From: an uncultured Isosphaeraceae bacterium
GTDB lineage: Bacteria > Planctomycetota > Planctomycetia > Isosphaerales > Isosphaeraceae
Reading direction: 5' to 3'
Length of the DNA: 64,000 nucleotides
NCBI GenBank assembly: GCA_945957605.1
Contig: CAMFLR010000003.1
Location: forward strand, 124,001 to 188,000
The position numbers and the translations under genes were made by a program. The notes below the pieces were generated by a model. That model was not told the DNA's origin and made no database searches. It was given only the letters and a program-made list of their open reading frames with translations. Shown here piece after piece: positions 53,034 to 61,869 of the stretch. Position 1 is the stretch's first letter, and the number at the start of each line of letters is the position of its first letter.

Positions 53034-53252
53034 ATGAAGCAGGTTGGCTTTGTGTTGCGGTTAGGCGCTGCGCTGGTGGTGCCTGCTGTGTTGATTGCGG
53101 GGTGCGGCAGCGGATCGGGTTCCGCCGGCGGAGCGCCCGCGCCGATTTCGGCCGAGCAAGAGGCCAAGACCAAGGAGATGCTCAAGGACTATCCGAAGAT
53201 CAACGCTGATATGGCCAAACAGCGTCGCGCCGAAGCTCAAGCTAAGAAGTGA
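53034..53252 (+). CDS. Small lipoprotein
   Basis: 72 aa. GGGAGGGG lies just before the ATG at 53034. The lipobox VLIAGC is followed by a Gly/Ser spacer and a charged helix (EQEAKTKEMLKDYPKINADMAKQRRAEAQAKK). Predicted to be lipidated and exported, then exposed as a short helical peptide. It precedes the DUF1559 gene by 88 bases, a pairing often seen in planctomycetes. Function unknown. Confidence 0.85.
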   Translation: MKQVGFVLRLGAALVVPAVLIAGCGSGSGSAGGAPAPISAEQEAKTKEMLKDYPKINADMAKQRRAEAQAKK

Positions 53253-53340
53253 CTGAGATTCGGTGGTTCTCGACAAGTGATTGCGGATTCGGCTTCGTCC
53301 TCTCACGGTTTCGTTTCTCGCCACTCGAGGAGTGAACTTC

Positions 53341-54441
53341 ATGAGCCGTCGATCGAGAGAAGGATTCACGCTGATCGAACTGCTGGTGGTGATTGCCATC
53401 ATTGCCGTACTCATCGCGCTGCTGCTGCCGGCCGTGCAGGCTGCGCGTGAGGCCGCCAGGCGGTCGCAATGCGTGAACAACCTCAAGCAAATCGGCCTGG
53501 CGATGCATAATTATCATTCGCCGCACGGTACGTTCCCGCTGGGTGCTTCAATGCAGTCTCAGGACGGGACGCCGGGTAATTATGCGATCTGGAACTCGTT
53601 CAGCAGTCTTGCGCTGATGCTGCCATTCATGGAGCAGACGGCGATTTACAACGCCTGCAATTTTTCGTTCTCTCCGCTCGACTCGTTTAACATCAACGCG
53701 ACCGCGGCTTCGAACACGATCATCAACGTGTTTCTCTGCCCGTCGGACCCGAACACCGGTCCTGGCAAGCAGAACAACAACAACTACGCCGCGTGCTTCG
53801 GTACGACGACCGATGGTATGTACGACTGGACCAACCCTGGCCCGGGCGTCTACAACAACCAGAAAGGTCACGACACGACCGGGATGTTCACGGTCGCCGT
53901 ACCGTACGGTTTGCGCGACTGCACCGACGGCTCGTCGAACACGATCGCGTTTTCGGAATGGGTCGTCGGCAACAAGGGGAACGGATATCAGAATATCAAT
54001 CCCCCAATGCATTACCGCGGCAATTTGTTGATCGGCTCGAGCACGGCGAATCCGTCGGTCTACTCGGCGTCGGCCGTGAAGGCACAGGTGATCACTGCGC
54101 TTCAGGGTTGTGCGGCTGAGATGCTCAATCCATCGACAACGTTCATCTACGACTACAAGGGCTGGAAGTGGTCGATGGGGACGGCCGGTTTTTCGATGTT
54201 CAACACGATCCAGACGCCGAACGACAAGCAGTATTTGTACGGCGGCTGCCGCAACGGTTGCACCGGTTGCTGGCCCGACAGCAGCTGGACGATCGGTGCT
54301 GCGAGCTTCCATTCGGGCGGCGTGAACACGCTGATGGCCGATGGTAGCGTGAAGTTCATCAAGGATACGATCAACCGCGATACGTGGTGGTCGCTCGGCA
54401 CGAAGAACATTGGCGAAGTGGTGTCGGCCGACTCGTATTGA
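53341..54441 (+). CDS. DUF1559 prepilin-like protein
   Basis: 366 aa from the ATG at 53341 (GAGGAG upstream). The type IV prepilin-like N-terminus MSRRSREGFTLIELLVVIAI has the cleavage Gly before Phe and Glu+5. QAAREAARRSQCVNNLKQIGLAMHNYH is the DUF1559 block. The C-terminal H-x9-DG motif is FHSGGVNTLMADGSVKF. These proteins are expanded in planctomycetes and are assumed to assemble or be sorted through type II/IV pilus-like machinery. Function unknown. Confidence 0.94.
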   Translation: MSRRSREGFTLIELLVVIAIIAVLIALLLPAVQAAREAARRSQCVNNLKQIGLAMHNYHSPHGTFPLGASMQSQDGTPGNYAIWNSFSSLALMLPFMEQTAIYNACNFSFSPLDSFNINATAASNTIINVFLCPSDPNTGPGKQNNNNYAACFGTTTDGMYDWTNPGPGVYNNQKGHDTTGMFTVAVPYGLRDCTDGSSNTIAFSEWVVGNKGNGYQNINPPMHYRGNLLIGSSTANPSVYSASAVKAQVITALQGCAAEMLNPSTTFIYDYKGWKWSMGTAGFSMFNTIQTPNDKQYLYGGCRNGCTGCWPDSSWTIGAASFHSGGVNTLMADGSVKFIKDTINRDTWWSLGTKNIGEVVSADSY

Positions 54442-54496
54442 TTCGTGCAAACGTGAAATCTTCGGAGCGCATCCCTCTTTTGCGATTCCGACGAAA

Positions 54497-54538
54497 GCGC
54501 CCGGCGGCGGCTCATCGGGGGGCCGGCCGTCGGGCGCT
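54497..54538 (+). terminator. GC-rich hairpin after the DUF1559 gene
   Basis: GCGCCCGGCGGC pairs with GCCGTCGGGCGC (12 bp with one G-U pair), 56 bases after the DUF1559 stop. It has only a weak T-tract (TGTTCGG), so termination is likely but not certain. Confidence 0.45.
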
Positions 54539-54629
54539 GTTCGGTGCGTGAAGTGGTCGGTTGTTGCGCGATATCTGCACAGATAGAATGCGTTTTTTTC
54601 CGCAGAGAAGTTGGAAGGTGGAATTCGTG

Positions 54630-55430
54630 ATGGACGACGCGCAAGTCTCTCCCGCCGATGCGTCGCAAGAGCCCGCGCCTGAGAACATAGCGACGAGCGA
54701 GCGAGTCGTCTCGGCCGGGCGTGTTTGGCTGCTGGCCATTCTCTTTGCAATTTGCGCGATCGCGGCCGCAGCGTTCGGCACCGAGAAGTATCGCGAGCAT
54801 CATCTTCCTGTGAAGCATCGCTCAACGGCGATGGGGAATCCGATGGTGGTGTCGGGGCCGTCGCAGGCGAAGGCCGATCGTCAGAATGCGCTGATCGTCT
54901 TTGGCATTCAGGGCGCCACGATTGCAGGGGCGCTGGGGCTTGCCGGTGGTCTGGCCCAAAGTTCCAAAACGCGGACGGCGGCAGGGGTTGTCGCCGGAAT
55001 TGCGCTTGGGGCGCTTGCAGGCGTTTGCGCTTCCGCATTGTTGCACGCGGTTTACTTCGAGCGCGCGCTCGCGGCCGAAGACGGGTTGTCCAAGGACATG
55101 GTATTCCCGTCGCTGATTCGCGCGATACTGTCGGGCGCGATCGGCCTTGCAGCCGGGCTCGCGTTCGCAGTTGGTTTTGATTTACGGCCGAAGCGGATCG
55201 GCCGGATTGTTTCGGGTGCGATTATCGGTGGAATGCTGGGCGCCCTGATTTACGACGTTCTCGGCGCGCTCGTATTCCCGACCGATCGCACGAACAATCC
55301 CATCGCGCAGTCTTTTGGTGCGCGACTGATGGCGATTGGTTGCCTTGACCTGCTGATTGCAGGCCTAACGGTGTCGTTTGCCTGTGCTCCCGAAGCGGTT
55401 ACAAATCCGCCCGAGGCAACGACGGCCTGA
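54630..55430 (+). CDS. Hypothetical multi-pass membrane protein
   Basis: 266 aa from the ATG at 54630. An acidic N-terminus precedes a TM segment (VWLLAILFAICAIAAAAFG). After a loop come several Gly/Ala-rich TM segments (IQGATIAGALGLAGGLAQ, AAGVVAGIALGALAGVCASALL, AILSGAIGLAAGLAFAVGF, IVSGAIIGGMLGALIYDVLGALVF). No family recognised; glycine-zipper-like packing is evident. It stands alone between the DUF1559 gene and a converging STAS gene. Confidence 0.72.
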   Translation: MDDAQVSPADASQEPAPENIATSERVVSAGRVWLLAILFAICAIAAAAFGTEKYREHHLPVKHRSTAMGNPMVVSGPSQAKADRQNALIVFGIQGATIAGALGLAGGLAQSSKTRTAAGVVAGIALGALAGVCASALLHAVYFERALAAEDGLSKDMVFPSLIRAILSGAIGLAAGLAFAVGFDLRPKRIGRIVSGAIIGGMLGALIYDVLGALVFPTDRTNNPIAQSFGARLMAIGCLDLLIAGLTVSFACAPEAVTNPPEATTA

Positions 55431-55436
55431 CCCCAG

Positions 55437-55480
55437 GAAGCCGCGACCGATCGGAAAATCCACATCCGACTCGCGGCTTC
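55437..55480. terminator. Inverted repeat between converging genes, possible bidirectional terminator
   Basis: GAAGCCGCGA and TCGCGGCTTC form a perfect 10-bp stem with a 24-base loop, seven bases after the membrane protein stop and fifteen before the end of the STAS gene. On the plus strand GCGTTTAG follows. Confidence 0.45.
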
Positions 55481-55494
55481 GCGTTTAGATACAA

Positions 55495-55890
55495 TTAGGC
55501 TCTGATCAGACTGGCGCGGGCGAGATGGAATGTCTCGAGCGCATCGGCTTCGGTGTCGAAGATCTCGAACAGACGGTCGAACCGCGTGATCTGGAAGATT
55601 TCGAGCAGAGCCGGGCTGATCGAGCAAAGCTTGAACGAGCCACCCTGACGGGCGACGCCGCGACCGAGCTTGAGCACGAGCGCGAGGACGTTGCTGGACA
55701 TGTAGCGAACGTCGCGGAAGCTGAGGAGAACCTCGGGCGTTTCCGAGAGGCTGGCGAGCAGGTCCTGGAACTGAGTGCCAAGGTCGTCGATGACGTCTTC
55801 GGCGATAAGGTCGGTATCGGCAAAGCTAGCGACGGTCACACCATGGACGGTTTCTAGCAAAAGCCGCGGGGATACAACTGTCTGGAACAC
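55495..55890 (-). CDS. STAS domain protein
   Basis: 131 aa from a GTG at 55890, chosen because GGAG sits seven bases upstream; a GTG at 55920 is also in frame without one. The pattern VLLSFRDVRYMSSNVLALVLKLGRGVARQGGSFKLCSISPALLEIFQI is a SpoIIAA-like STAS fold with Ser at the phospho-site (MSSNVL). Likely an anti-sigma-factor antagonist or stress-signalling module. It stands alone on the minus strand. Confidence 0.87.
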   Translation of the reverse strand: MFQTVVSPRLLLETVHGVTVASFADTDLIAEDVIDDLGTQFQDLLASLSETPEVLLSFRDVRYMSSNVLALVLKLGRGVARQGGSFKLCSISPALLEIFQITRFDRLFEIFDTEADALETFHLARASLIRA

Positions 55891-56233
55891 GATCAATCTC
55901 CAGTCGACTTGGATGCTCACAAGAGCAAGAAGAGGAATGTTTTACGTCGTTGGGAAGTTATTGGAGCCAGGTGGGGCCGGCAGGCGGGCGGGTGGAATCT
56001 TTGTCATGGTGTTCATCCAGCGGGCTTTGACCTACCCCATTATAGAGGTCGGTCAACGGGGGGTACTTCTTACACTATAGCCCGAATTCGTGCGAGCGCA
56101 GTTTGTTTAAGATGCGCAAAATGCCTTTTAGAAAATCGGCGATAACCATACAAAACCTGTCCCCAAAACGCGTAAAAGCGCCTCGGGGCGAGGTAATGTA
56201 AGTATCGGTAAACTTTGGTGTTGGTCGTGCCGG
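55891..56233. other. Intergenic region, 343 bases
   Basis: Lies between the Fe-S HhH gene 3' end and the STAS gene start, both on the minus strand. It must contain the STAS promoter. AT-rich from about 56085. No gene or clear hairpin. Confidence 0.6.
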
Positions 56234-57316
56234 TTACTTCGATTTGTCGGGCTTTTTTCCCTTTGCGGCGGGGGCAGGCTTTGCGGCCGGCTTGGCCGAA
56301 GCCTTCGCGGCGGGGGCAGGGGTGGGGGCGGACTTGGCGGCGGGTTTGAGGGCAGGCTTGGAATCCACCGGCTTAGTGACTGCCTTGTTAGGCTCGGCCG
56401 GCTTGGGGGCGGGTTTGACCGCGGCTTTCGGAGCAGGGGCGGCTGGAGCTGGTGGCGCTTGCTTGGCCGACTTCGCGGGGGCCGGCGACTTCGCGGCCGG
56501 ACCATCAGGTCCTGGAGCCGCTGGCTTTGCCCCTGCTGCGAGCTTTTCCTTTGAAGGTTTGGCAGTTGGAGCGGAAGCGGATGCCGCCGCGGCCTTTGCC
56601 GATGACTTCACGGCGGGAGCCGGGGCGGGGGCTTCTGCTTTGACTGTGATGATCTTCGGGCAAATCTTCTTCACCTCGCAATGCGGGCAATCGGGCTCGC
56701 CGGCAACGCAGGTGTCGTGTGCGAGTTCTTCGATGAGATCGACGAACTCGACGCCGCGCGTCTTGGGAATGGCGCGTTCGAGGGCGCCGCGGAGGGTGGG
56801 GGCGTCAACATCGGGCTCGGCGACGGCCATCCGTTCGAGAACGCGCCTGGTGGGAACGTCGATACCGATGGCGTGGCCGCCGAGCGCGAGGCGGATTACG
56901 GTGGCGAGTACGAAGTCGGACGAGAGGGCTTCGTATTCTTGCAAGAGTTTGATCGAGTCTTTGAGCGGCTTCTTCGTCAGTGGTTCGAGGTTGAAGCTGT
57001 ACGAGCGTTCGAAGAGCTGACGGAGGAAGCGGCGGACTTTGTTGGCGCGCTCCTCAGCATTCGGGAGCTTGAAGCCTTCGAGTATCGTCTGGATTTCGGC
57101 GATTGAGCTGACGCGGACTTCGTTCCAGTCAAAGAAGCCGGTTTTGAATTTGTCGAGCGCCTGGTCGGCCTGAGCGCGGGTGGCGTCCTCGTGGCAGATG
57201 CCGTAGACCACCGCCTCCAGCACCGTGAATTTCTGCGTCGACGCGCTCATCTTGTAGCGCTTCTTGAGCAGGTTGAGTACGTCGCCGAGGAATTGGGCTT
57301 TGCTCTGTGTGGCCAT
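56234..57316 (-). CDS. Endonuclease-III-like HhH Fe-S protein with a long Ala/Pro/Lys tail
   Basis: 360 aa. The fold resembles endonuclease III: helical N-terminal part, and Cys203-x6-Cys210-x2-Cys213-x5-Cys219 (CVAGEPDCPHCEVKKIC), the [4Fe-4S] loop spacing of Nth/MutY. In the helix-hairpin-helix place the sequence is YEALSSDFVLATVIRLALGGHAIGID. The general-base Asp is kept (Asp153) but the catalytic Lys of bifunctional glycosylases is missing. Residues about 230-360 are a low-complexity Ala, Pro and Lys tail. Likely DNA-binding; glycosylase activity is doubtful. Confidence 0.78.
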   Translation of the reverse strand: MATQSKAQFLGDVLNLLKKRYKMSASTQKFTVLEAVVYGICHEDATRAQADQALDKFKTGFFDWNEVRVSSIAEIQTILEGFKLPNAEERANKVRRFLRQLFERSYSFNLEPLTKKPLKDSIKLLQEYEALSSDFVLATVIRLALGGHAIGIDVPTRRVLERMAVAEPDVDAPTLRGALERAIPKTRGVEFVDLIEELAHDTCVAGEPDCPHCEVKKICPKIITVKAEAPAPAPAVKSSAKAAAASASAPTAKPSKEKLAAGAKPAAPGPDGPAAKSPAPAKSAKQAPPAPAAPAPKAAVKPAPKPAEPNKAVTKPVDSKPALKPAAKSAPTPAPAAKASAKPAAKPAPAAKGKKPDKSK

Positions 57317-57437
57317 ATGGGGTTCGTTGGGCGCTTGTCCGCGAAAAAGTGGAGGGTTGGGGATGAACCGCCGGCCGACTCGGGTCGTCGCTCTCCTTCG
57401 CGACGACCGGTCGCAGTTCCGGCAGTTTCACGCAGTG

Positions 57438-57914
57438 TCAGTCATCCTCGGGTTCGTCTTCGTCGTCATAGTCGTCTTCATCGTCGCTGTCTTCGTCGTC
57501 ATCGATCTCATCATCGCTTGCGAGGGCGTCGGTTCCCGGCGCGGGAGTGCGCGGGGGATTCGCGAGGCGGTCCTGGGCAAGCGTTTCTTCGATGAGCTTC
57601 GACATCTCGACCGACTTCTTGATTCCTTCGTCGCGTTTGAAGATCAAGACGGGGGTGAAGCGCGTTTGCAGGCGGGCCGCGACGAGCGACTGGATGAAAC
57701 CGGTCGCGCTCTTGAGGCCGCGCATCGCGTTTTCCGAGTCGGCAGAACTACCCATGACCGAAACGAACACCGTGGCGTTCCGGAGATCGCCCGAGACCTC
57801 GACGTTCAGGACGGTGACGCCTGATACGCGCGGGTCGGAAACCTGGAACAGGATGGCCTGTGACACAACCTCGCGAATCGCTTCGGCCATGCGCAGGCTA
57901 CGGTGAGAAGGCAT
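57438..57914 (-). CDS. rbfA: Ribosome-binding factor A
   Basis: 158 aa. The RbfA KH-type core: RMAEAIREVVSQAIL, DPRVSGVTVLNVEVSGDLRNATVFVSV and FIQSLVAARLQTRFTPVLIFKRDEGIKKSVEMSKLIEE. The last 25 residues are almost only Asp and Glu with a few Ser and Tyr. It helps mature the 30S subunit at the 16S 5' region. GAGG precedes the ATG at 57914, and the stop of the DUF503 gene lies six bases upstream. Confidence 0.95.
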   Translation of the reverse strand: MPSHRSLRMAEAIREVVSQAILFQVSDPRVSGVTVLNVEVSGDLRNATVFVSVMGSSADSENAMRGLKSATGFIQSLVAARLQTRFTPVLIFKRDEGIKKSVEMSKLIEETLAQDRLANPPRTPAPGTDALASDDEIDDDEDSDDEDDYDDEDEPEDD

Positions 57915-57920
57915 CAGTCG

Positions 57921-58202
57921 TCAAACCTCAATCAATTCGTGGCCGACTAGCTCGGCCCTGGGGTGAACGGTCAGTGCGTCGACGACGCGTTCAAGTGATT
58001 CGTGAACTTCCCGGCGCGTTTCAGCCACCGCGGCGACTGCGAGCACCGTTTCAAAAGGATGCTCGCGGCGATCGACCTCGGCCACTGAAATGTTGAAATG
58101 CTTGTGAAGTTTCTCCAGGATCGCCCGAATGCGGCGCCGCTTGACTCGAACGTGGTTGCAATCCTTGATGCGAAGAGTGAGGCGGAGGGCGGCGAGATGC
58201 AC
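57921..58202 (-). CDS. DUF503 (YlxP-like) protein
   Basis: 93 aa from a GTG at 58202, with GAGG seven bases before it. MHLAALRLTLRIKDCNHVRVKRRRIRAILEKLHKHFNISVAEVDRRE matches DUF503, a small ferredoxin-like-fold family usually encoded between infB and rbfA, as here. Function is not established; its place points to translation or ribosome assembly. A strong hairpin lies between it and infB. Confidence 0.9.
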   Translation of the reverse strand: MHLAALRLTLRIKDCNHVRVKRRRIRAILEKLHKHFNISVAEVDRREHPFETVLAVAAVAETRREVHESLERVVDALTVHPRAELVGHELIEV

Positions 58203-58236
58203 GGGTGGACCTCAATCCAACTCGCCGACAAAACGG

Positions 58237-58265
58237 GCCAGGCGAACTCGAGGAGTTCGCCTGGC
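58237..58265 (-). terminator. Perfect 13-bp hairpin between infB and DUF503
   Basis: GCCAGGCGAACTC, three loop bases, and the exact inverse. On the minus strand the stem is followed by CCGTTTTG. It ends 34 bases before the DUF503 GTG, inside a co-directional gene run, so it may act as an attenuator that lowers DUF503-rbfA expression relative to infB. Confidence 0.7.
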
Positions 58266-58288
58266 GCCGGAAGTCGATGATCGCAACG

Positions 58289-61200
58289 TTAGAGAGTCCG
58301 GCGGATCACGTCGATGCGGTAAGCCTCGATCGTGTCATCCGCCTTGAGGTCGTCGAAGTTGGTGATCTTGATACCGCATTCGAAGCCTTCGCGGACTTCC
58401 TTGACGTCGTCCTTGAATCGCTTGAGTGCTTCGATCTGGCCCTTGTAGATCTCGCGACCTTCGCGAAGCACGCGTGCCTTCGCCGAACGCTCGAACGTAC
58501 CTGCCGTAACGAAGCAACCCGCGACCGTGCCGACCTTCGAGATCTTGAAGAGCTGACGCACGACGGCGCGGCCGAGGTGCACTTCCTTGATCTCGGGGAT
58601 GAGCATCCCCTCGACCGCTTTCTTGATCTCGTCGGTGACCTGGTAAATGATATCGTATCGACGGATATCGATTTTCTTTTCTTCGGCCTGCTGGATCGCG
58701 CGGTCTTCCGGGGCGACCCGGAAACCGATGACGATGGCCTGCGAGGCGTCGGCCAGCAAGATGTCGCTTTCCGAGATGCCGCCGACGCCCTTGAGCAGAA
58801 CGCGAATCGGCACTTCGGGGTTTTGCAGCTTTTCGAGTTCCTTCGTGAGTGCTTCGAGCGAGCCCTGCACGTCGGTCTTCAAGATCAGGTTGAGCGCCTT
58901 GACCTTCTGCTCGGCCATCTTCGAGTAGAGGTTTTCGAGCGTGATCGCCTGACGGTCGCCGAGAGCGACGCCACGCGTCCGTTCGCGACGGGCTTCGGCG
59001 ATCTCGCGGGCGCGAGTGATGTCGTCGATGACGGCGAACTTCTCGCCGGCCGTCGGCACGCTGTCGAGGCCTGAGACTTCGACGGGAGTGGACGGACCAG
59101 CCTGTTCGACCGAGCGGCCCTTGTCGTCGAAGAGAGCGCGGACGCGGCCGAAACCGTCGCCGCAGACCATGACGTCGCCAACCTTGAGCGTACCGTCTTG
59201 AACCAGCACGCGGGCGACCGAGCCACGACCCTCGGAGATGAGGGCTTCGAGGCAGGTACCCGACGCGGGGCGCGACGGATGGGCCTTGAGCTTATCGACG
59301 CAGTAGGTTTCCGCGACGATGCCGATCATTTCGAGCAACTCGTCGATACCCTTACCCGTGAGAGCCGACGTCTTCACGACGGGCGTATCGCCGCCGTACT
59401 CTTCGGGGGCAAGATCTTGCTGCGAAAGCTCGCCGTAGATCTTGTTGAGGTTGACGTTGGGCAGGTCGATCTTGTTGAGCGCGACGATGATCGGCACTTC
59501 GGCCGCCTTCGCATGCGCGATCGCTTCCTGCGTTTGCGGCATCACGCCGTCATCCGCCGCAACGACGAGCACGACGATGTCGGTGACGTTCGCACCACGG
59601 GCACGCATGGCGGTGAACGCCTCGTGACCCGGGGTATCGACGAACGTGATCGGATGGCCGTTGTGTTCGACGGTGTAGGCACCGATGTGCTGGGTGATAC
59701 CACCGCTTTCCGTATCCACCACGTTGGTGCGGCGGATGCGGTCGAGCAGCGATGTCTTACCGTGGTCGACGTGACCCAGGATCGTCACCACCGGCGGGCG
59801 GGGAACAACCTCGGCATAGTCGACAACGTCACCCGAAATGATGTCGAGCAGGTCGTCTTCAGCGGTGCGCTCGTAGACGACTTCAAGCTCGACGCCGAAC
59901 TCCAAAGCCAGCATGACGGCGGCTTCTTCGTCGAGCGTGGCGTTGATATGGACCATCTGGCCCATGCTGTTCATCATCTTGCGGATGAGGTCGTTCGCCT
60001 TGATTCCGGTCGCTTCGGAGAGCGTGCGAACGGTGATCGGCGGCTCGATCTCGGCCGTGGTCTTCCGGACCGGTGCGACGGGACCCCGACGGCCGGCGGC
60101 GTGCAGACCCTTGTGCTTCTTACGCGGTCCGTCGTCTTCATCGCCGGTGATGGCGGAAACGGGGACCGGCGAGCCGACGCGTGACGTTGCACGCTGATCG
60201 CGCTTGGCGCGGCGGCCAAGGCGATCGGTTGCGCCGCCACCACTCTTGCCCTTGCGACGTTCTTCTTCTTCGTCGACCACCGGCGGAGGAGCGGGCGGAG
60301 CGAAGCCTGGAGGCGCAACAGGACCGCGAGGCGGCAGGCCGCCACGAGCCTGAAGCGGATTCGACGGCAGTTGACCGAACCCCGGGCCGCCCTGGTGAGG
60401 CGGACCGCCGGGGCGCTGGGGGGCACCTGGACGGGGCGGACCACCGGGCCGTTGCGGATGCTGAGGACCTCCGCGGCCTGGAGGAGCGGGCGGCGCAACG
60501 CCGAGATTGCCGGACTGGCGCATCTCGAGGAGTTGCTCGCGAGTGAACTTCATTTCCGGGCGCTGAGTTTTGACTTCCGGACCACCGCCACCAGGGCGGG
60601 CGTCCGGACGCCTCGGCTGCTGGATGGGGGCCTGGGAGGCAGCGACCTGCGGCAGCGGACGGCCGCCGGGGCGATTTTCCCTTGAGCGGTCGCCGCCATC
60701 ACTGCGCTGGCCACCGTCGTTTTCGGGCCTGCGTTGCTGGGGAGGCACGGCGTTCAGGTTGCGCATGCCGCCGCCAGGGCGCGTGCCACCGGGACCGATG
60801 TAGTCGCTCTGCCGCAGCGGAGGCGGAGCCACGGGATGCGGCCGCGGTTCAGGACGCGGGGGCATCGGCGGCGGGTTCTGACCGCCGGCCTGTGGCTGAT
60901 TCTGTCCGCCACCGGGGGCAGATCCCTGTCCCTGCGGAGGCGTACCGGGGCCACCGCGATGGGGCGTGTGCCGCGAGAGCGGACCCGACCCGCTGCCCAG
61001 GCGAGGGGCACCGGTGAGTCCAGACCCTGAGGGACGCGCGGGTTGCTGCTGTGCGGGACCACCTGCGGGAGCGCCACCCTGGGGTGGGGCCGACGCGGGA
61101 GGACCACCAGCGGCCGGAGCCGAACGAAGCCCGGGCGAGGCGGGCTGAGCATGAGCGGGCGCAGCCGTGGGAGCGGCAGCGGGGGGCGCGGGCGTAGGCT

Positions 61201-61660
61201 TGTGAGCGGGCGGCGCGGAGGCCTGTCCCTGGGGCGGCGTGGGGGCCGAGGGAGCAGGGGCCTGAGCCTGGGGCTGGGCGGGCGCAGCCTTCACTTCGGG
61301 GCGGGGCCCACTGGGCGCGGCGGGGGAGGAGCCCGGCGAGGCAGCGGGGGCCGAAGGTGGGGCGGGCGGAGCAGAGCCTACGTCTTGTTTAGGCGACGCT
61401 GTGGCTGTCGAGCGAATGGCGGACGTCTCCGAAGGTGCGGGAGCGGCGGGGCGCGGCGACGGCTTGGCGGCCGGAGTAGCGGGTTCGGCCGTTGAGCCAG
61501 CCTCCGCCTGATGCTTCGCGCGGATCTGCTCCACCGTTGCCGAGTCGAGTCCGGCAAAAATACTGGGCTTTACCTCAAAGCCCCACATCTGAATACGGTC
61601 GAGCAGCTCCTGGCTTTTAACTCCAAGCTCTTTCGCCAGCTCGTGGACACGCGTGGACAA
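58289..61660 (-). CDS. infB: Translation initiation factor IF-2
   Basis: About 1,123 aa. The start is taken as the TTG at 61660: GGAGGAG lies six bases before it and the protein then begins [27 protein letters not shown], the normal IF2N domain start. A GTG at 61684 and an ATG at 61771 are in frame but poorly placed. An unusually long linker (about residues 60-560) is rich in Pro, Ala, Gly and Gln. The GTPase domain begins near 630 with [11 protein letters not shown], then DTPGHEAF and NKIDLP; IF2 domains II to IV follow. It binds fMet-tRNA to the 30S. Confidence 0.95.
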   Translation of the reverse strand: MSTRVHELAKELGVKSQELLDRIQMWGFEVKPSIFAGLDSATVEQIRAKHQAEAGSTAEPATPAAKPSPRPAAPAPSETSAIRSTATASPKQDVGSAPPAPPSAPAASPGSSPAAPSGPRPEVKAAPAQPQAQAPAPSAPTPPQGQASAPPAHKPTPAPPAAAPTAAPAHAQPASPGLRSAPAAGGPPASAPPQGGAPAGGPAQQQPARPSGSGLTGAPRLGSGSGPLSRHTPHRGGPGTPPQGQGSAPGGGQNQPQAGGQNPPPMPPRPEPRPHPVAPPPLRQSDYIGPGGTRPGGGMRNLNAVPPQQRRPENDGGQRSDGGDRSRENRPGGRPLPQVAASQAPIQQPRRPDARPGGGGPEVKTQRPEMKFTREQLLEMRQSGNLGVAPPAPPGRGGPQHPQRPGGPPRPGAPQRPGGPPHQGGPGFGQLPSNPLQARGGLPPRGPVAPPGFAPPAPPPVVDEEEERRKGKSGGGATDRLGRRAKRDQRATSRVGSPVPVSAITGDEDDGPRKKHKGLHAAGRRGPVAPVRKTTAEIEPPITVRTLSEATGIKANDLIRKMMNSMGQMVHINATLDEEAAVMLALEFGVELEVVYERTAEDDLLDIISGDVVDYAEVVPRPPVVTILGHVDHGKTSLLDRIRRTNVVDTESGGITQHIGAYTVEHNGHPITFVDTPGHEAFTAMRARGANVTDIVVLVVAADDGVMPQTQEAIAHAKAAEVPIIVALNKIDLPNVNLNKIYGELSQQDLAPEEYGGDTPVVKTSALTGKGIDELLEMIGIVAETYCVDKLKAHPSRPASGTCLEALISEGRGSVARVLVQDGTLKVGDVMVCGDGFGRVRALFDDKGRSVEQAGPSTPVEVSGLDSVPTAGEKFAVIDDITRAREIAEARRERTRGVALGDRQAITLENLYSKMAEQKVKALNLILKTDVQGSLEALTKELEKLQNPEVPIRVLLKGVGGISESDILLADASQAIVIGFRVAPEDRAIQQAEEKKIDIRRYDIIYQVTDEIKKAVEGMLIPEIKEVHLGRAVVRQLFKISKVGTVAGCFVTAGTFERSAKARVLREGREIYKGQIEALKRFKDDVKEVREGFECGIKITNFDDLKADDTIEAYRIDVIRRTL

Positions 61661-61690
61661 CGGCAACTCCTCCTGGATGGACACCGTTTC
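61661..61690 (-). promoter_or_regulatory. Ribosome-binding site deciding a TTG start for infB
   Basis: On the minus strand CAGGAGGAG is followed by TTGCCG and then the TTG start. No other in-frame start codon in the region has a comparable Shine-Dalgarno. Confidence 0.65.
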
Positions 61691-61709
61691 AAACGCTTCC
61701 GCTCGAAAC

Positions 61710-61749
61710 GGCACGATCGGTATTGTGACTACATCCGACCGATCGTGCC
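61710..61749 (-). promoter_or_regulatory. Stable hairpin in the infB leader
   Basis: GGCACGATCGGT and ACCGATCGTGCC, a perfect 12-bp stem with a 16-base loop, about 50 bases before the proposed infB start and 120 bases after the nusA stop. No T-run follows, so a structured leader or processing site is more likely than a terminator. Confidence 0.55.
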
Positions 61750-61869
61750 AAGCCCATTTTACCGGGTCCACCGGGCCTCCCTGCCCACCGGTCTAATTCC
61801 GGGAGGTTCAGGAAGGCACGGCGTCGCGCACGCTTCGGCCGAACGACGGCAAGTGGCCCAGGGCGGGCC

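Noticed and set aside
53548-55038. 496-aa minus-strand frame across the DUF1559 and membrane protein genes
   Set aside because: Arg- and His-rich translation typical of a reverse-frame shadow; both plus-strand genes are well supported.
59198-60184. 328-aa plus-strand frame inside infB
   Set aside because: Mirror of the IF-2 GTPase coding frame; Asp/Arg-rich and featureless.
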